This document shows positions 29,782 through 37,782 of a DNA stretch of 64,000 nucleotides, in pieces (position 1 is the stretch's first letter; each line of letters starts with the position of its first letter). Under the pieces are notes generated by a model. It worked only from the letters and a program-made list of their open reading frames with translations, ran no database searches and was not told the DNA's origin. The translations under genes and the position numbers were made by a program. Location: contig JAHLLI010000001.1 of NCBI GenBank assembly GCA_020444245.1, positions 124,001 through 188,000 on the forward strand. The letters run 5' to 3'. Source of the DNA: Actinomycetales bacterium (GTDB lineage Bacteria > Actinomycetota > Actinomycetes > Actinomycetales > Cellulomonadaceae).

Positions 29782-29831
29782 TTGACAGTCACTCCCAATG
29801 AGAGTTACCTTCATTTGAGAGTCACTGTCAG
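29782..29831 (+). promoter_or_regulatory. exporter promoter and nested inverted repeats
   Basis: The -35 is TTGACA (29782-29787), the spacer is 17 bases and the -10 is TTACCT (29805-29810). TGACAGTCACTC (29784-29795) is matched in inverted form by GAGTCACTGTCA (29820-29831) with one mismatch, and AATGA/TCATT symmetry lies inside. The nested dyad covers the whole promoter, as expected for a TetR operator serving both divergent genes. Confidence 0.65.
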
Positions 29832-29846
29832 ACGAGGAGACCGACG

Positions 29847-30800
29847 ATGGACGACGTCATCCACACCCACAGCCTGGTCAAGTCCTTCGGGCGCACCCGC
29901 GCACTGGACGGCGTCGACCTGACCGTCACGCGCGGGGAGGTCCACGGCTTCCTCGGCCCCAACGGGGCCGGGAAGTCGACGACCATCCGGGTGCTGCTGG
30001 GCCTGCTGCGCAAGGACGCCGGTGAGGCCACGCTGCTGGGGCGCGACCCCTGGCGGGACGCGGTGGAGCTGCACCGCCGGCTCGCCTACGTCCCCGGCGA
30101 CGTGCACCTGTGGCCCAACCTGACCGGCGGCGAGGCCATCGACCTGCTCGCCGCGCTGCGCGGCACCGCGGACCGGCGCCGCCGGGACGAGCTGGTCGAG
30201 CGCTTCCAGCTCGACCCCACCAAGAAGTGCAGCACCTACTCCAAGGGCAACCGGCAGAAGGTCGCCATGGTCGCCGGGCTCGCGGCCGACGCGGAGCTGT
30301 TCCTGCTCGACGAGCCGACCAGCGGGCTGGACCCGCTGATGGAGACCGTCTTCCAGGACGTCGTGCGGCAGATGCGCGACGCCGGCGCGACGGTGCTGCT
30401 CTCCAGCCACATCCTCGCCGAGGCCGAGGCCCTGTGCGACAGGATCTCGATCATCCGCGAGGGCCGCGTCGTGGAGTCCGGCACCCTCGCCGAGCTGCGG
30501 CACCTGACCCGCACCGCGGTCCACGTCACCGCGCAGCACCCGGTGACGGACCTCGCCGCCCTGCCCGGCGTGAGCCTGGTCGCCGCCGAGGACGACCGCT
30601 CGGCACAGCTCGAGGTGGACACCTCGCAGCTCGGCGCGGTGGTCGAGCACCTCGGGCCGCGCGGCGTCCTGACGCTCACCTGCACGCCCCCCACCCTCGA
30701 GGAGCTCTTCCTGCGGCACTACGGGAACGAGCTCAACGGCTCACGCAGCCGCGACGACCTCGTCACCGCGAGCAGCGCCGGCGGATCGGAGGAGTCATGA
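29847..30800 (+). CDS. ABC-2 exporter ATP-binding protein
   Basis: A 317-residue ATPase. Walker A is GPNGAGKSTT, the Q-loop region is variant (LAYVPGDVHLWPNLTG), the signature is YSKGNRQK in place of LSGGQ, Walker B is LFLLDEPTSGLD, and the H-loop is SSHI. The YSKGN signature and a C-terminal extension of about 80 residues are typical of drug-exporter ATPases of DrrA type. Its stop overlaps the permease start (ATGA). It powers the membrane partner encoded next and is controlled by the divergent TetR gene. The exported compound is unknown. Confidence 0.93.
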   Translation: MDDVIHTHSLVKSFGRTRALDGVDLTVTRGEVHGFLGPNGAGKSTTIRVLLGLLRKDAGEATLLGRDPWRDAVELHRRLAYVPGDVHLWPNLTGGEAIDLLAALRGTADRRRRDELVERFQLDPTKKCSTYSKGNRQKVAMVAGLAADAELFLLDEPTSGLDPLMETVFQDVVRQMRDAGATVLLSSHILAEAEALCDRISIIREGRVVESGTLAELRHLTRTAVHVTAQHPVTDLAALPGVSLVAAEDDRSAQLEVDTSQLGAVVEHLGPRGVLTLTCTPPTLEELFLRHYGNELNGSRSRDDLVTASSAGGSEES

Positions 30801-32428
30801 CCACCCTCACCGGGACGATGCGGCTGATCCGCCTGGGCCTGCGCCGGGACCGGATCCTGCTCCCGACGTGGATCGTCGCGATCGCCGGCCTGGCGTCGGC
30901 GACCGTCGCGAGCTACACGGCCATGATGAGCGACGCCGCCCAGCGCCTGGCGACCGCGACGTACGCGGCCGGGAACCCCATCGCGCGCCTCATGGACGGC
31001 CCCGCCTCGGGCACCGACCTCGGCGCCATGTCGATGGTCGAGTCCTACCAGGTCCTCGCCATCCTCACGGCCCTGATGAGCGCCCAGGCCGTCGTCCGGC
31101 ACACCCGCCAGGACGAGGAGACCGGGCGCGCGGAGCTGATCGGCTCGGCGGTGGTCGGCCGGCACGCGCGGCTGACCGCAGCGTTGGCGATCGCCCTCGG
31201 GGCGAACGTCGTGCTGGGCGCCGCCGTCGCCGGGGCCCTCGTCGCGAGCGACCTGGGCCTCACCGGGGCACTGGCGGCCGGGCTCTCCGTCGCGGGCATC
31301 GGCTGGGTCTTCGCGGCCATCGCGGCCGTCGCGGCCCAGGTGTTCGCCACCGCGCGCGGCGCCAACGCCGCCGCCGGGGCCGCCCTCGGCGTGGCGTTCC
31401 TGCTGCGCGCCGTCGGTGACCTGCTCGGACACGTCGCGGACAGCGGCGTCCAGGTGATCAGCGCCTGGCCGTCCTGGCTGTCGCCGATCGGCTGGGGCCA
31501 GCAGATGCGACCGTTCCACGAGGACAACTGGTGGATCGCCGGGCTCTTCGTCGGACTGACGGTCGCCCTGGCATGGGTCGCGTTCGCCCTCGCGAGCCGC
31601 CGCGACGTCGGCGCCGGGATGGTGCCCGCCCGCACCGGGCCCGCATACGCCGCGCCGAGCCTCGGGTCGAACCTCGGGCTCGCCTGGCGGCTCCAGCGGG
31701 TCACCCTGCTGACCTGGCTCGGCGGCCTCGTGGCACTCACCGCCGTGTTCGCCTCCGTCGCCGAGAGCGCGGAGGACCTGGTCGGCGAGAACGACCAGCT
31801 CAAGGAGATCCTCATGCGACTGGCCCCCGGGGCCACCGTGGTCGACCTCTACTTCACGCTCACCATGGCCCTGATCGGCATCGCCGCCGCCGGGTACACC
31901 GTCCAGGTCCTGCTGCGCATGCGCGCCGAGGAGACGACCGGGCGGCTGGAACCCGTGCTGGCCACGGCCGTGCGCCGCCGCTCCTGGATGGGCAGGCACG
32001 TGTCGATCGCGTTCGTGGGCACGGCCGCGATCCTCGCCCTGTCGGGTGTGGTCGGCGGCGCCGTCTACGGTGCGATGACCGGGCGCTGGGCCGACGGGAT
32101 CGGTGGCCTGGTCGCCGCGGGCCTGGCGAACGCCGCGGCGGCCCTCGCGCTCGGCGGGTTCGTGGTGGCGGCGTTCGGCCTGGTGCCACGGTGGGCCGGT
32201 GCGCTCGCCTGGAGCGCCCTGGCGGCCAGCCTCGTGGTGGGCCAGCTCGGGGCGATGCTCGACCTGCCGCAGTCCGTGCTCAACATCTCGCCGTTCACGC
32301 ACGTCCCGGCGATCCCGGCGGAGGCGTTCTCCGCGACGCCGGTGCTCATCCTGCTCGGTGTGGCGGCCGCGCTGACCGCCGTCGGGATGCTCGCGTTCCG
32401 CCGCCGCGACGCCGGTGCGGTGGCCTAG
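30797..32428 (+). CDS. ABC-2 exporter permease, double-length
   Basis: A 543-residue membrane protein with about 12 hydrophobic segments arranged as two similar halves (first ILLPTWIVAIAGLASATV onward, second VTLLTWLGGLVALTAVF onward). Each half is followed by a conserved loop with Glu-Glu-Thr-Gly-Arg (HTRQDEETGRAEL; RAEETTGRLEP). This is the fused-duplicate form seen in actinobacterial polyketide-antibiotic exporters, which work with a single ATPase. ATG at 30797 overlaps the ATPase stop. It likely confers resistance to a hydrophobic compound that also releases the TetR repressor. Confidence 0.9.
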   Translation: MTTLTGTMRLIRLGLRRDRILLPTWIVAIAGLASATVASYTAMMSDAAQRLATATYAAGNPIARLMDGPASGTDLGAMSMVESYQVLAILTALMSAQAVVRHTRQDEETGRAELIGSAVVGRHARLTAALAIALGANVVLGAAVAGALVASDLGLTGALAAGLSVAGIGWVFAAIAAVAAQVFATARGANAAAGAALGVAFLLRAVGDLLGHVADSGVQVISAWPSWLSPIGWGQQMRPFHEDNWWIAGLFVGLTVALAWVAFALASRRDVGAGMVPARTGPAYAAPSLGSNLGLAWRLQRVTLLTWLGGLVALTAVFASVAESAEDLVGENDQLKEILMRLAPGATVVDLYFTLTMALIGIAAAGYTVQVLLRMRAEETTGRLEPVLATAVRRRSWMGRHVSIAFVGTAAILALSGVVGGAVYGAMTGRWADGIGGLVAAGLANAAAALALGGFVVAAFGLVPRWAGALAWSALAASLVVGQLGAMLDLPQSVLNISPFTHVPAIPAEAFSATPVLILLGVAAALTAVGMLAFRRRDAGAVA

Positions 32429-32452
32429 GTGGGCTGGGTCCCGTCGACCGGC

Positions 32453-32932
32453 TCAGGCCGGCGCGGGGAGCACCCGGAACGCCGGGTAGCGCGCGGCGAC
32501 CGCCTCGAGCTCTGCCAGCGGTGCGTCGGGGGCCACCGGGATGTGCGGGCGCCCGCCGGGCACCGTCTGCAGGTACCGCCGCAGCACGCGCGGTCGGTCC
32601 GCGACCGGGACCTCCTCGAGCACCACGTCGCGGCGCCGGCGGCGGATCAGGGTCGCATGGCCGCCCGCGGCGCGGACGTTGCGCACCCAGTTGCAGTCCT
32701 CGCCGAGCATCGACACCAGGTACCACCGACCGTCCAGGTCGGCCATGCCCAGCGGGAAGCGCGTCGGCCTGCCCGTGACACGGCCGGGCACCTCCAGCGT
32801 CACCCAACGGCGCGGCTGCAGGCCCAGGGCGAACACCCGCGACCAGACCCTCGCGAACCGCGTCGCGGTGCGGTCCGCCCGGCCGCCCTGGTACATCCGC
32901 CGCAGCCGCTCGTCCGAGATGAGCACGCCCAT
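32453..32932 (-). CDS. deazaflavin-dependent nitroreductase-like protein
   Basis: A 159-residue small beta-barrel of the DUF385/DDN type that binds F420. The visible core is PGRVTGRPTRFPLGMADLDGRWYLVSMLGEDCNWVRN (residues about 48-84, quoted here only for its Gly-Arg and WVRN landmarks), followed by a basic HATLIRRRRRDVVL strand. ATG at 32932 is chosen because it overlaps the TetR stop by one base (TGATG). The open frame continues upstream in the TetR gene but is a shadow there. The operon suggests TetR-controlled reduction or detoxification of a small molecule using F420H2. Confidence 0.85.
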   Translation of the reverse strand: MGVLISDERLRRMYQGGRADRTATRFARVWSRVFALGLQPRRWVTLEVPGRVTGRPTRFPLGMADLDGRWYLVSMLGEDCNWVRNVRAAGGHATLIRRRRRDVVLEEVPVADRPRVLRRYLQTVPGGRPHIPVAPDAPLAELEAVAARYPAFRVLPAPA

Positions 32933-33840
32933 CAGTCCACCTCTCCCCCGCCTGCGGCCGCGCCCCGGCCGGAGCCGATCTCGGGCCGGACCCCGCGCGC
33001 GGCCTCGACCCGCACCCGCTCGACCCGCTCGCGGTCCCACACCACGTCCGGGTCGGGCTCCAGGTAGCTGCGCACGATGCTCGCGGCGAGCAGCGCAGGC
33101 TCGGTCCACGCCAGCGGCCGCGAGGTGCCGAGCACGGCCAGCTCGGCGCGCCGGCTGAGCAGCTCGGGGTCTGCCAGGGCACGCACCATCACCCCGGTGG
33201 CAGCCGAGCCGAGCGCGAACGCCAGACGCCGGAAGCCGTCCGCGTCGTCCTGGCCGGGCACCAGCCGGTAGCCGACCAGCTCGGCGAACGCGGCGAACAC
33301 CTCCGCCCGGCGCGCGGTGAACTCCCGCTCGGTGGCCGCGAGCGCCTCGGCCACGTCCTGCCGCAACCGGCCGTCGGGCAGGCCGGCGAACGTGACGTGC
33401 AGGGTGACGTAGGTCCGCCACCGCGGCGAGCGCGCGATGACCTCGGCGTCCGCCTCCATCACGCGCCGCAGCAGGTCGACCACCAGGTCGGTCCGCGCCG
33501 GCTCGGCACCGAGCTCCTCGGCGCGCGCGGCGAGCTCGGCCGACGCGGCGGCGACCAGTGCCTCGCCCTCGTCGGCAAGGTCGGCCGCGCGGGCCAGCTC
33601 CAGCAGCAGGTCGCCGAAGAACAGGTCCTTGTGGGGCCAGCGTCGGTACACCGACGCCCGCGACACCCCGGCCGCAGCGATGACCTCCTCGAAACCCAGG
33701 TGCTCCAGGCTGACGGTGAGCCCGCGGGCGTCCATCAGGTCCAGTCCGGCGTCGAGCATCCGACGTTCGGTCTGGGCGTCGGACAGGCGGGCTCGGCGGC
33801 GCGCCAACCCGGTGGGGGCGTCCTGCCTCGGCTGGGTCAC
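32932..33840 (-). CDS. TetR family regulator, long C-terminal domain
   Basis: A 302-residue TetR protein, longer than usual. The N-terminal helix-turn-helix is FEEVIAAAGVSRASVYRRWPHKDLFF (about 48-73). The long helical ligand domain ends in a disordered Gly/Arg-rich tail. GTG at 33840 lies just downstream of a 19-bp palindrome and a -35-like TTGAGA, consistent with a leaderless autoregulated mRNA. It is followed directly by the F420-type reductase gene in the same transcript. The effector is not known. Confidence 0.88.
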   Translation of the reverse strand: MTQPRQDAPTGLARRRARLSDAQTERRMLDAGLDLMDARGLTVSLEHLGFEEVIAAAGVSRASVYRRWPHKDLFFGDLLLELARAADLADEGEALVAAASAELAARAEELGAEPARTDLVVDLLRRVMEADAEVIARSPRWRTYVTLHVTFAGLPDGRLRQDVAEALAATEREFTARRAEVFAAFAELVGYRLVPGQDDADGFRRLAFALGSAATGVMVRALADPELLSRRAELAVLGTSRPLAWTEPALLAASIVRSYLEPDPDVVWDRERVERVRVEAARGVRPEIGSGRGAAAGGGEVD

Positions 33841-33856
33841 GACTCCATGGTGACAC

Positions 33857-33875
33857 TTGAGATGTCATGTCTCAA
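33857..33875. promoter_or_regulatory. 19-bp palindromic TetR operator
   Basis: TTGAGATGTCATGTCTCAA has perfect 6-bp outer arms around TGTCATG. It lies 17 bases upstream of the TetR start and between divergent genes. On the minus strand the outer arm TTGAGA can serve as a -35, which puts the operator on the promoter. Confidence 0.6.
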
Positions 33876-33930
33876 GAGGGTGAGGGCAGCTACCTCCGGC
33901 GGGCGCCCGGGATCCGCGAGACTGGTGGGC

Positions 33931-34746
33931 ATGCTGCTCCGTGACGCCCCGACCATCGACGTCCGTCCCGAGCTCGCCGCCGAGCGCCGCGCGCTCCTGG
34001 GCCTGCTCGGCTCGCTGGCCGCGGACGAGTGGGCGGCGCCCAGCGCAGCGCCCGACTGGACCGTGCGCGACCTCGCTCTGCACCTCCTGGACGACGACCT
34101 CGGCTGGCTGTCGCGGGACCGCGACGGCGACACCTCGAGCTACCTGCACGAGCGGGGTGAGGCCCTGGTCACCGCGCTGGCCGCGAAGAACCAGCGCTGG
34201 ATCGACGGCGCGCGAGGCCTGAGCGCACGGGTCCTGGTGGACCTGCTCGAGTGGTCCGGCCGCCAGATGGACGCCTACTACTCCGCGATGGACCTGGGCG
34301 GCGAGGGCGAGGTGACCTGGGCGGACGAGGACACCGTGCCCGTGTGGTTCGACATCTGCCAGGACCTCACCGAGCGCTGGGTGCACCAGATGCAGCTCCG
34401 CGAGGCGATCGGCCGCGTCGAGGACTACGCCGAGCGCTACCTCCCACTCGTGCTGCGCACCTTCGTCTGGGCGTTCCCCCACCAGTACCGCGCCGACGCC
34501 GCGGAGGGCACGACCGTCCGCCTCGACCTCGCCGCCGGAGGCGTGTGGACGCTCACCTGCTCCGGCCCGTCGGCCTGGGTGCTGGACGAGGGCGCGCCGA
34601 CCCACCCGGACGCATCGGCCTCGTTCAGCGACGACGCGGGCTGGCGGTCGCTGACGGGCGCGAGCGTCCCTGCCGGCGGCGTGGTCCTCGACGGGCCGGC
34701 GGCGCTGGTCGAGCCGCTGCTCGAGGTCCGCGGGATCCTGGTGTAG
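33931..34746 (+). CDS. DinB-fold maleylpyruvate isomerase family protein
   Basis: A 271-residue protein of the mycothiol-dependent DinB/MDMPI family (TIGR03083 type). The N-terminal four-helix bundle has the marker DWTVRDLALHLLDDDLGW with a metal-ligand His, and further candidate ligands lie in RWVHQMQLREA. The C-terminal part is a small SCP2-like beta domain (VRLDLAAGGVWTLTCSG). Members use a divalent metal and mycothiol for isomerisation or detoxification. ATG at 33931 has GGTGGG upstream. It is divergent from the TetR/F420 operon and could share its palindromic operator. The substrate is unknown. Confidence 0.85.
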   Translation: MLLRDAPTIDVRPELAAERRALLGLLGSLAADEWAAPSAAPDWTVRDLALHLLDDDLGWLSRDRDGDTSSYLHERGEALVTALAAKNQRWIDGARGLSARVLVDLLEWSGRQMDAYYSAMDLGGEGEVTWADEDTVPVWFDICQDLTERWVHQMQLREAIGRVEDYAERYLPLVLRTFVWAFPHQYRADAAEGTTVRLDLAAGGVWTLTCSGPSAWVLDEGAPTHPDASASFSDDAGWRSLTGASVPAGGVVLDGPAALVEPLLEVRGILV

Positions 34747-34752
34747 GCGCCC

Positions 34753-34779
34753 GTCCGACGTCCGGTCCGGGCGTCGGAC
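34753..34779. terminator. hairpin terminator between convergent genes
   Basis: GTCCGACG (34753-34760) pairs perfectly with CGTCGGAC (34772-34779) across an 11-base loop, just after the stop of the DinB-fold gene and before the convergent uxuA gene. Confidence 0.6.
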
Positions 34780-34825
34780 AGGCGGGGGCGGCGGCTCGAG
34801 GCCCAGGTTGCGCCGCTCGGATGCT

Positions 34826-34861
34826 CGGCGTCAGTACCGGTATCGGCGTCAGTACCGGTAC
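34826..34861. repeat. 18-bp tandem duplication at uxuA 3' end
   Basis: CGGCGTCAGTACCGGTAY occurs twice in tandem (34826-34843 and 34844-34861). The right copy contains the last codons and stop of uxuA, and the left copy repeats them after the stop. This looks like a recent slippage event with no effect on the protein. Confidence 0.85.
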
Positions 34862-35964
34862 GCGTCCCACAGCCCCAGCAGGTACTGCACGCCCAGGGCG
34901 CGGTCGTAGAGCCCGTAGCCCGGCCGCGGCCGACGGGTGGTGTTCTCGTCCCACAGGTGACGGCCGTGGTCGGGGCGTACGTAGCCGGCGTAGCCGGCCT
35001 CGGCATAGGCCTTCATGATCCCGACGATGTCCACAGACCCCTCGCTCGCACGGTGGCCGACCTCCGTGAAGTCCCCACCCGGCAGGTGCCTGATGTTGCG
35101 GACGTGGGTGAAGTGGATGCGATCCATGAACGTCCGCACCGCGTCGACCGCATCGGCCTCGGGGTTGGAGGAGAAGCTGCCCAGGCAGAGCGTGAGCCCA
35201 TGACTGGGGCTCTCGTGCAACGACAGCACGGTCGCGAGGTCCTGCTTGGTCGACACGACGCGCGGCCAGCCGAACAGGTCGAAGGCAGGGTCGTCCGGGT
35301 GGACGGCCATCTTGACGTCGAACTCCTCGCAGGTCGGGATGATCGCGTCGAGGAAGTACCGGTAGCTGCGGTACATGTCGTCGTGGGTCACGCCGTCATA
35401 GGCGGCGCTGAGCTCCGCGAAGTGCTCGAGACGCTCGGGCTCCCACCCCGGAAGCGTCAGTCCACCGGAGCCCGCGGCCATGTCCGCGATGAGCGCCTCC
35501 GGGGTGAGCGCGTCGACCACCGCCTTCTCGTAGAACAGCGCGGTCGACCCGTCGGGCAGCGGGTGCCACATGTCGGTGCGCAACCAGTCGAAGACGGGCA
35601 TGAAGTTGTAGCAGATCACCTTCACCCCGGCGCGGCCGAGGCGCTCGATCGTGGTGACGTAGCTGGCGATCGCCTCGTCACGGCTCAGGCCCAGCACGGT
35701 CCGGCCGAGCTTGATCGACTCGTGCACGTTGACGGACTCGACGACGTCGGCGTCGAAGGTCTTGGTGATCCCCGCCGCCTCGTGATGCGCCGTCAGGCCC
35801 GTGATGGTCGCGATCTGGGCAGCGATCTCGTCCTCGCCCCACGCCTCTCCGGCCTGCTTGTGGTGCAGCGACCACACGATCGTCTCGACACCCGGGACCT
35901 GGCGGATCTCGTCGAGGGTCACGGTGTCGTTGCCCTCGCCGTACCAGCGGAAGCCCATCTTCAT
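34849..35964 (-). CDS. uxuA: D-mannonate dehydratase
   Basis: A 371-residue enzyme that dehydrates D-mannonate to 2-keto-3-deoxy-D-gluconate. The start MKMGFRWYGEGNDTVTLDEIRQVPG is the typical N terminus (landmarks RWYG and IRQ). Other family features are VICYNFMPVFDWLRT, KMAVHPDDPAF, LCLGSF and the metal-site HVRNIR and VRPDHGRH. Length is close to the usual 360-400 residues. ATG at 35964 has GGAGA upstream. It is the last gene of the operon uxuB-eda-kdgK-uxuA, 36 bases after kdgK. Confidence 0.95.
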   Translation of the reverse strand: MKMGFRWYGEGNDTVTLDEIRQVPGVETIVWSLHHKQAGEAWGEDEIAAQIATITGLTAHHEAAGITKTFDADVVESVNVHESIKLGRTVLGLSRDEAIASYVTTIERLGRAGVKVICYNFMPVFDWLRTDMWHPLPDGSTALFYEKAVVDALTPEALIADMAAGSGGLTLPGWEPERLEHFAELSAAYDGVTHDDMYRSYRYFLDAIIPTCEEFDVKMAVHPDDPAFDLFGWPRVVSTKQDLATVLSLHESPSHGLTLCLGSFSSNPEADAVDAVRTFMDRIHFTHVRNIRHLPGGDFTEVGHRASEGSVDIVGIMKAYAEAGYAGYVRPDHGRHLWDENTTRRPRPGYGLYDRALGVQYLLGLWDAYRY

Positions 35965-36000
35965 CGCGGTTGATCTCCGATGCTCGTGCGTGCGCGGCGG

Positions 36001-37098
36001 CTAGCGGTCGACGCGGGCGCCGCCGCCGGCGGCCAGCTTGAGGACCTCGGCGCGGGTGGCCATGGAGGTGTCCCCGGGGGTGGTCATGGCCAGAGCGCCG
36101 TGCGCGGCGCCCCACTCGACCGCGACATCGAGCGACCGGCCTTCGAGCAGGGCGGCGACCAGGCCGGAGGCGAACGAGTCTCCGCCTCCGACCCGGTCAC
36201 AGATCTCCAGGCCGTTGCGCTGGGTCGCGCGGACGAGCCCGGAGTCGGGTGACCAGGCCAGGGCGCCCCAGTCGTTGACCGTCGCCGTGCGTACGGTGCG
36301 CAGCGTGGTCGCGATGGCCGAGAGGCCCGGGAACTCGGCTGCGACGGCCTCGATCATCTGGGCGAAGCCGGCGACGTCGAGCTCGGCCAGGCTCTCGTCC
36401 ACCCCGGGCACGTCGAACCCCAGCGCGGCCGTGAAGTCCTCCTCGTTGCCGATCATCACGTCGACGAACGGCGCGATCTCCCGGTTGACCTCCTGAGCCC
36501 TGCTCTGGCCACCGATCGCCTTCCACAGGCTCGGGCGGTAGTTCAGGTCGTAGGACACCACCGTGCCGTGCCGGCGTGCGGCTCGGACGGCGGCGAGCGC
36601 GGTGTCGGCCGCGGTGTCGGACAGGGCGGCGTAGATCCCACCCGTGTGCAACCACCGCACACCGAGGTCGCCGAACACGTGGTCGAAGTCGACGTCGTCG
36701 GGTGCGAGCTGAGCGGCCGCGGTGTGCCCACGGTCGGACACGCCGACCGCGCCTCGCACCCCGAAGCCCCGCTCGGTGAAGTTGAGCCCGGTCCGCACGG
36801 CTCGGCCCACCCCGTCGTACGGCCGCCACTGCACGAGGTCGGTGTCGAGGCCACCCGCGAGCACGAGGTCCTCGACGAGGCGCCCGACCTCGTTGTCGGC
36901 GAGCGCCGTCACGATGGCGCCGCGCAGCCCGAAGACGCGCCGCAGCCCGCGGGCCACGTTGTACTCGCCACCGCCCTCCCAGACGCGGAACGACCGCGCG
37001 GTCCGGATCCGCCCCTCACCCGGGTCCAGGCGCAACATCACCTCCCCGAGCGCGACGATGTCGTAGCGGCACTGATCGGCCGACCTGGTGCTCAGCAC
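36001..37098 (-). CDS. kdgK: 2-keto-3-deoxygluconate kinase (PfkB family)
   Basis: A 365-residue sugar kinase that phosphorylates KDG at C6. The N-terminal GEVMLRLDP and GGGEYNVARGLRRV, and the ATP/anion-hole motif DRVGGGDSFASGLVAALL with the catalytic Asp, are the PfkB signatures. VVSYDLNYRPSLW and IGNEEDF match the KdgK subgroup. GTG at 37098 has GGGGAG upstream. It lies between eda and uxuA in the operon, feeding KDPG to Eda. Context supports KDG rather than another ketose as substrate. Confidence 0.92.
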   Translation of the reverse strand: MLSTRSADQCRYDIVALGEVMLRLDPGEGRIRTARSFRVWEGGGEYNVARGLRRVFGLRGAIVTALADNEVGRLVEDLVLAGGLDTDLVQWRPYDGVGRAVRTGLNFTERGFGVRGAVGVSDRGHTAAAQLAPDDVDFDHVFGDLGVRWLHTGGIYAALSDTAADTALAAVRAARRHGTVVSYDLNYRPSLWKAIGGQSRAQEVNREIAPFVDVMIGNEEDFTAALGFDVPGVDESLAELDVAGFAQMIEAVAAEFPGLSAIATTLRTVRTATVNDWGALAWSPDSGLVRATQRNGLEICDRVGGGDSFASGLVAALLEGRSLDVAVEWGAAHGALAMTTPGDTSMATRAEVLKLAAGGGARVDR

Positions 37099-37110
37099 TG
37101 TCGTCTCCCC

Positions 37111-37782
37111 TCATGCCCCTGCGTCGGCGGCCAGCGCCACGGCCTCGCGCACCAGTCGGGTCACGTCGTCGAACGCACGCTCGGCGACCATCCGACGCGG
37201 CACCATCCAGGAGCCGCCGACCGCGGCGACCGTGTCGATGGACAGGTAGTCGCGCAGGTTCGCCGGACCGATCCCGCCCGTGGGCACGAACCTCACGGCC
37301 GGGAACGGCGCCGCCAGGGCGCGGATCGCGGCCGCGCCACCTGACGTGCCCGCGGGGAAGAACTTCAGGGTGCGCAGCCCCGCGTCGAGAGCGGCCTGGA
37401 CCTCGGTGGCGGTCACCGTTCCCGGGAGCGCGGGCACGCCGAGCTCGGCGCACCGGTCGACCACGGCCCGGCTGAACCCGGGTGAGACCACGAACATCGC
37501 GCCGGACGCCACCGCGACCTCGACCTGCCGCGCGGTGAGCACCGTCCCAGCGCCCACGAGCACGTCGCCGCGCGCGGCCATCGCGCGGATCGCGTCCGCC
37601 GCCGCGGCCGTGCGGAACGTGACCTCCGCCACGGGCAGCCCGCCCGCGACCAGGGCCGCGGCCAACGGGTCGGCGTCGGCCGCGTCGTCCAGGACGACCA
37701 CGGGGACCAGTCGCCGCTCGGTGGCGGCACCGAGGACGTCACCACCTGACGGTCGTCGCGCCCACGCGCTCCCCGCCCTCAC
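37111..37782 (-). CDS. eda: KDPG aldolase
   Basis: A 223-residue class I aldolase that splits 2-keto-3-deoxy-6-phosphogluconate into pyruvate and glyceraldehyde 3-phosphate. The Schiff-base lysine is in LRTLKFFPAG, the catalytic Glu is in VAEVTFRT, and the phosphate-binding loop is FVPTGGI. The GTG start overlaps the uxuB stop (GTGA), giving coupled translation. A stretch of about 20 residues before the first strand may be non-essential, and a later start is possible. It converts the KdgK product. Confidence 0.93.
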   Translation of the reverse strand: MRAGSAWARRPSGGDVLGAATERRLVPVVVLDDAADADPLAAALVAGGLPVAEVTFRTAAAADAIRAMAARGDVLVGAGTVLTARQVEVAVASGAMFVVSPGFSRAVVDRCAELGVPALPGTVTATEVQAALDAGLRTLKFFPAGTSGGAAAIRALAAPFPAVRFVPTGGIGPANLRDYLSIDTVAAVGGSWMVPRRMVAERAFDDVTRLVREAVALAADAGA

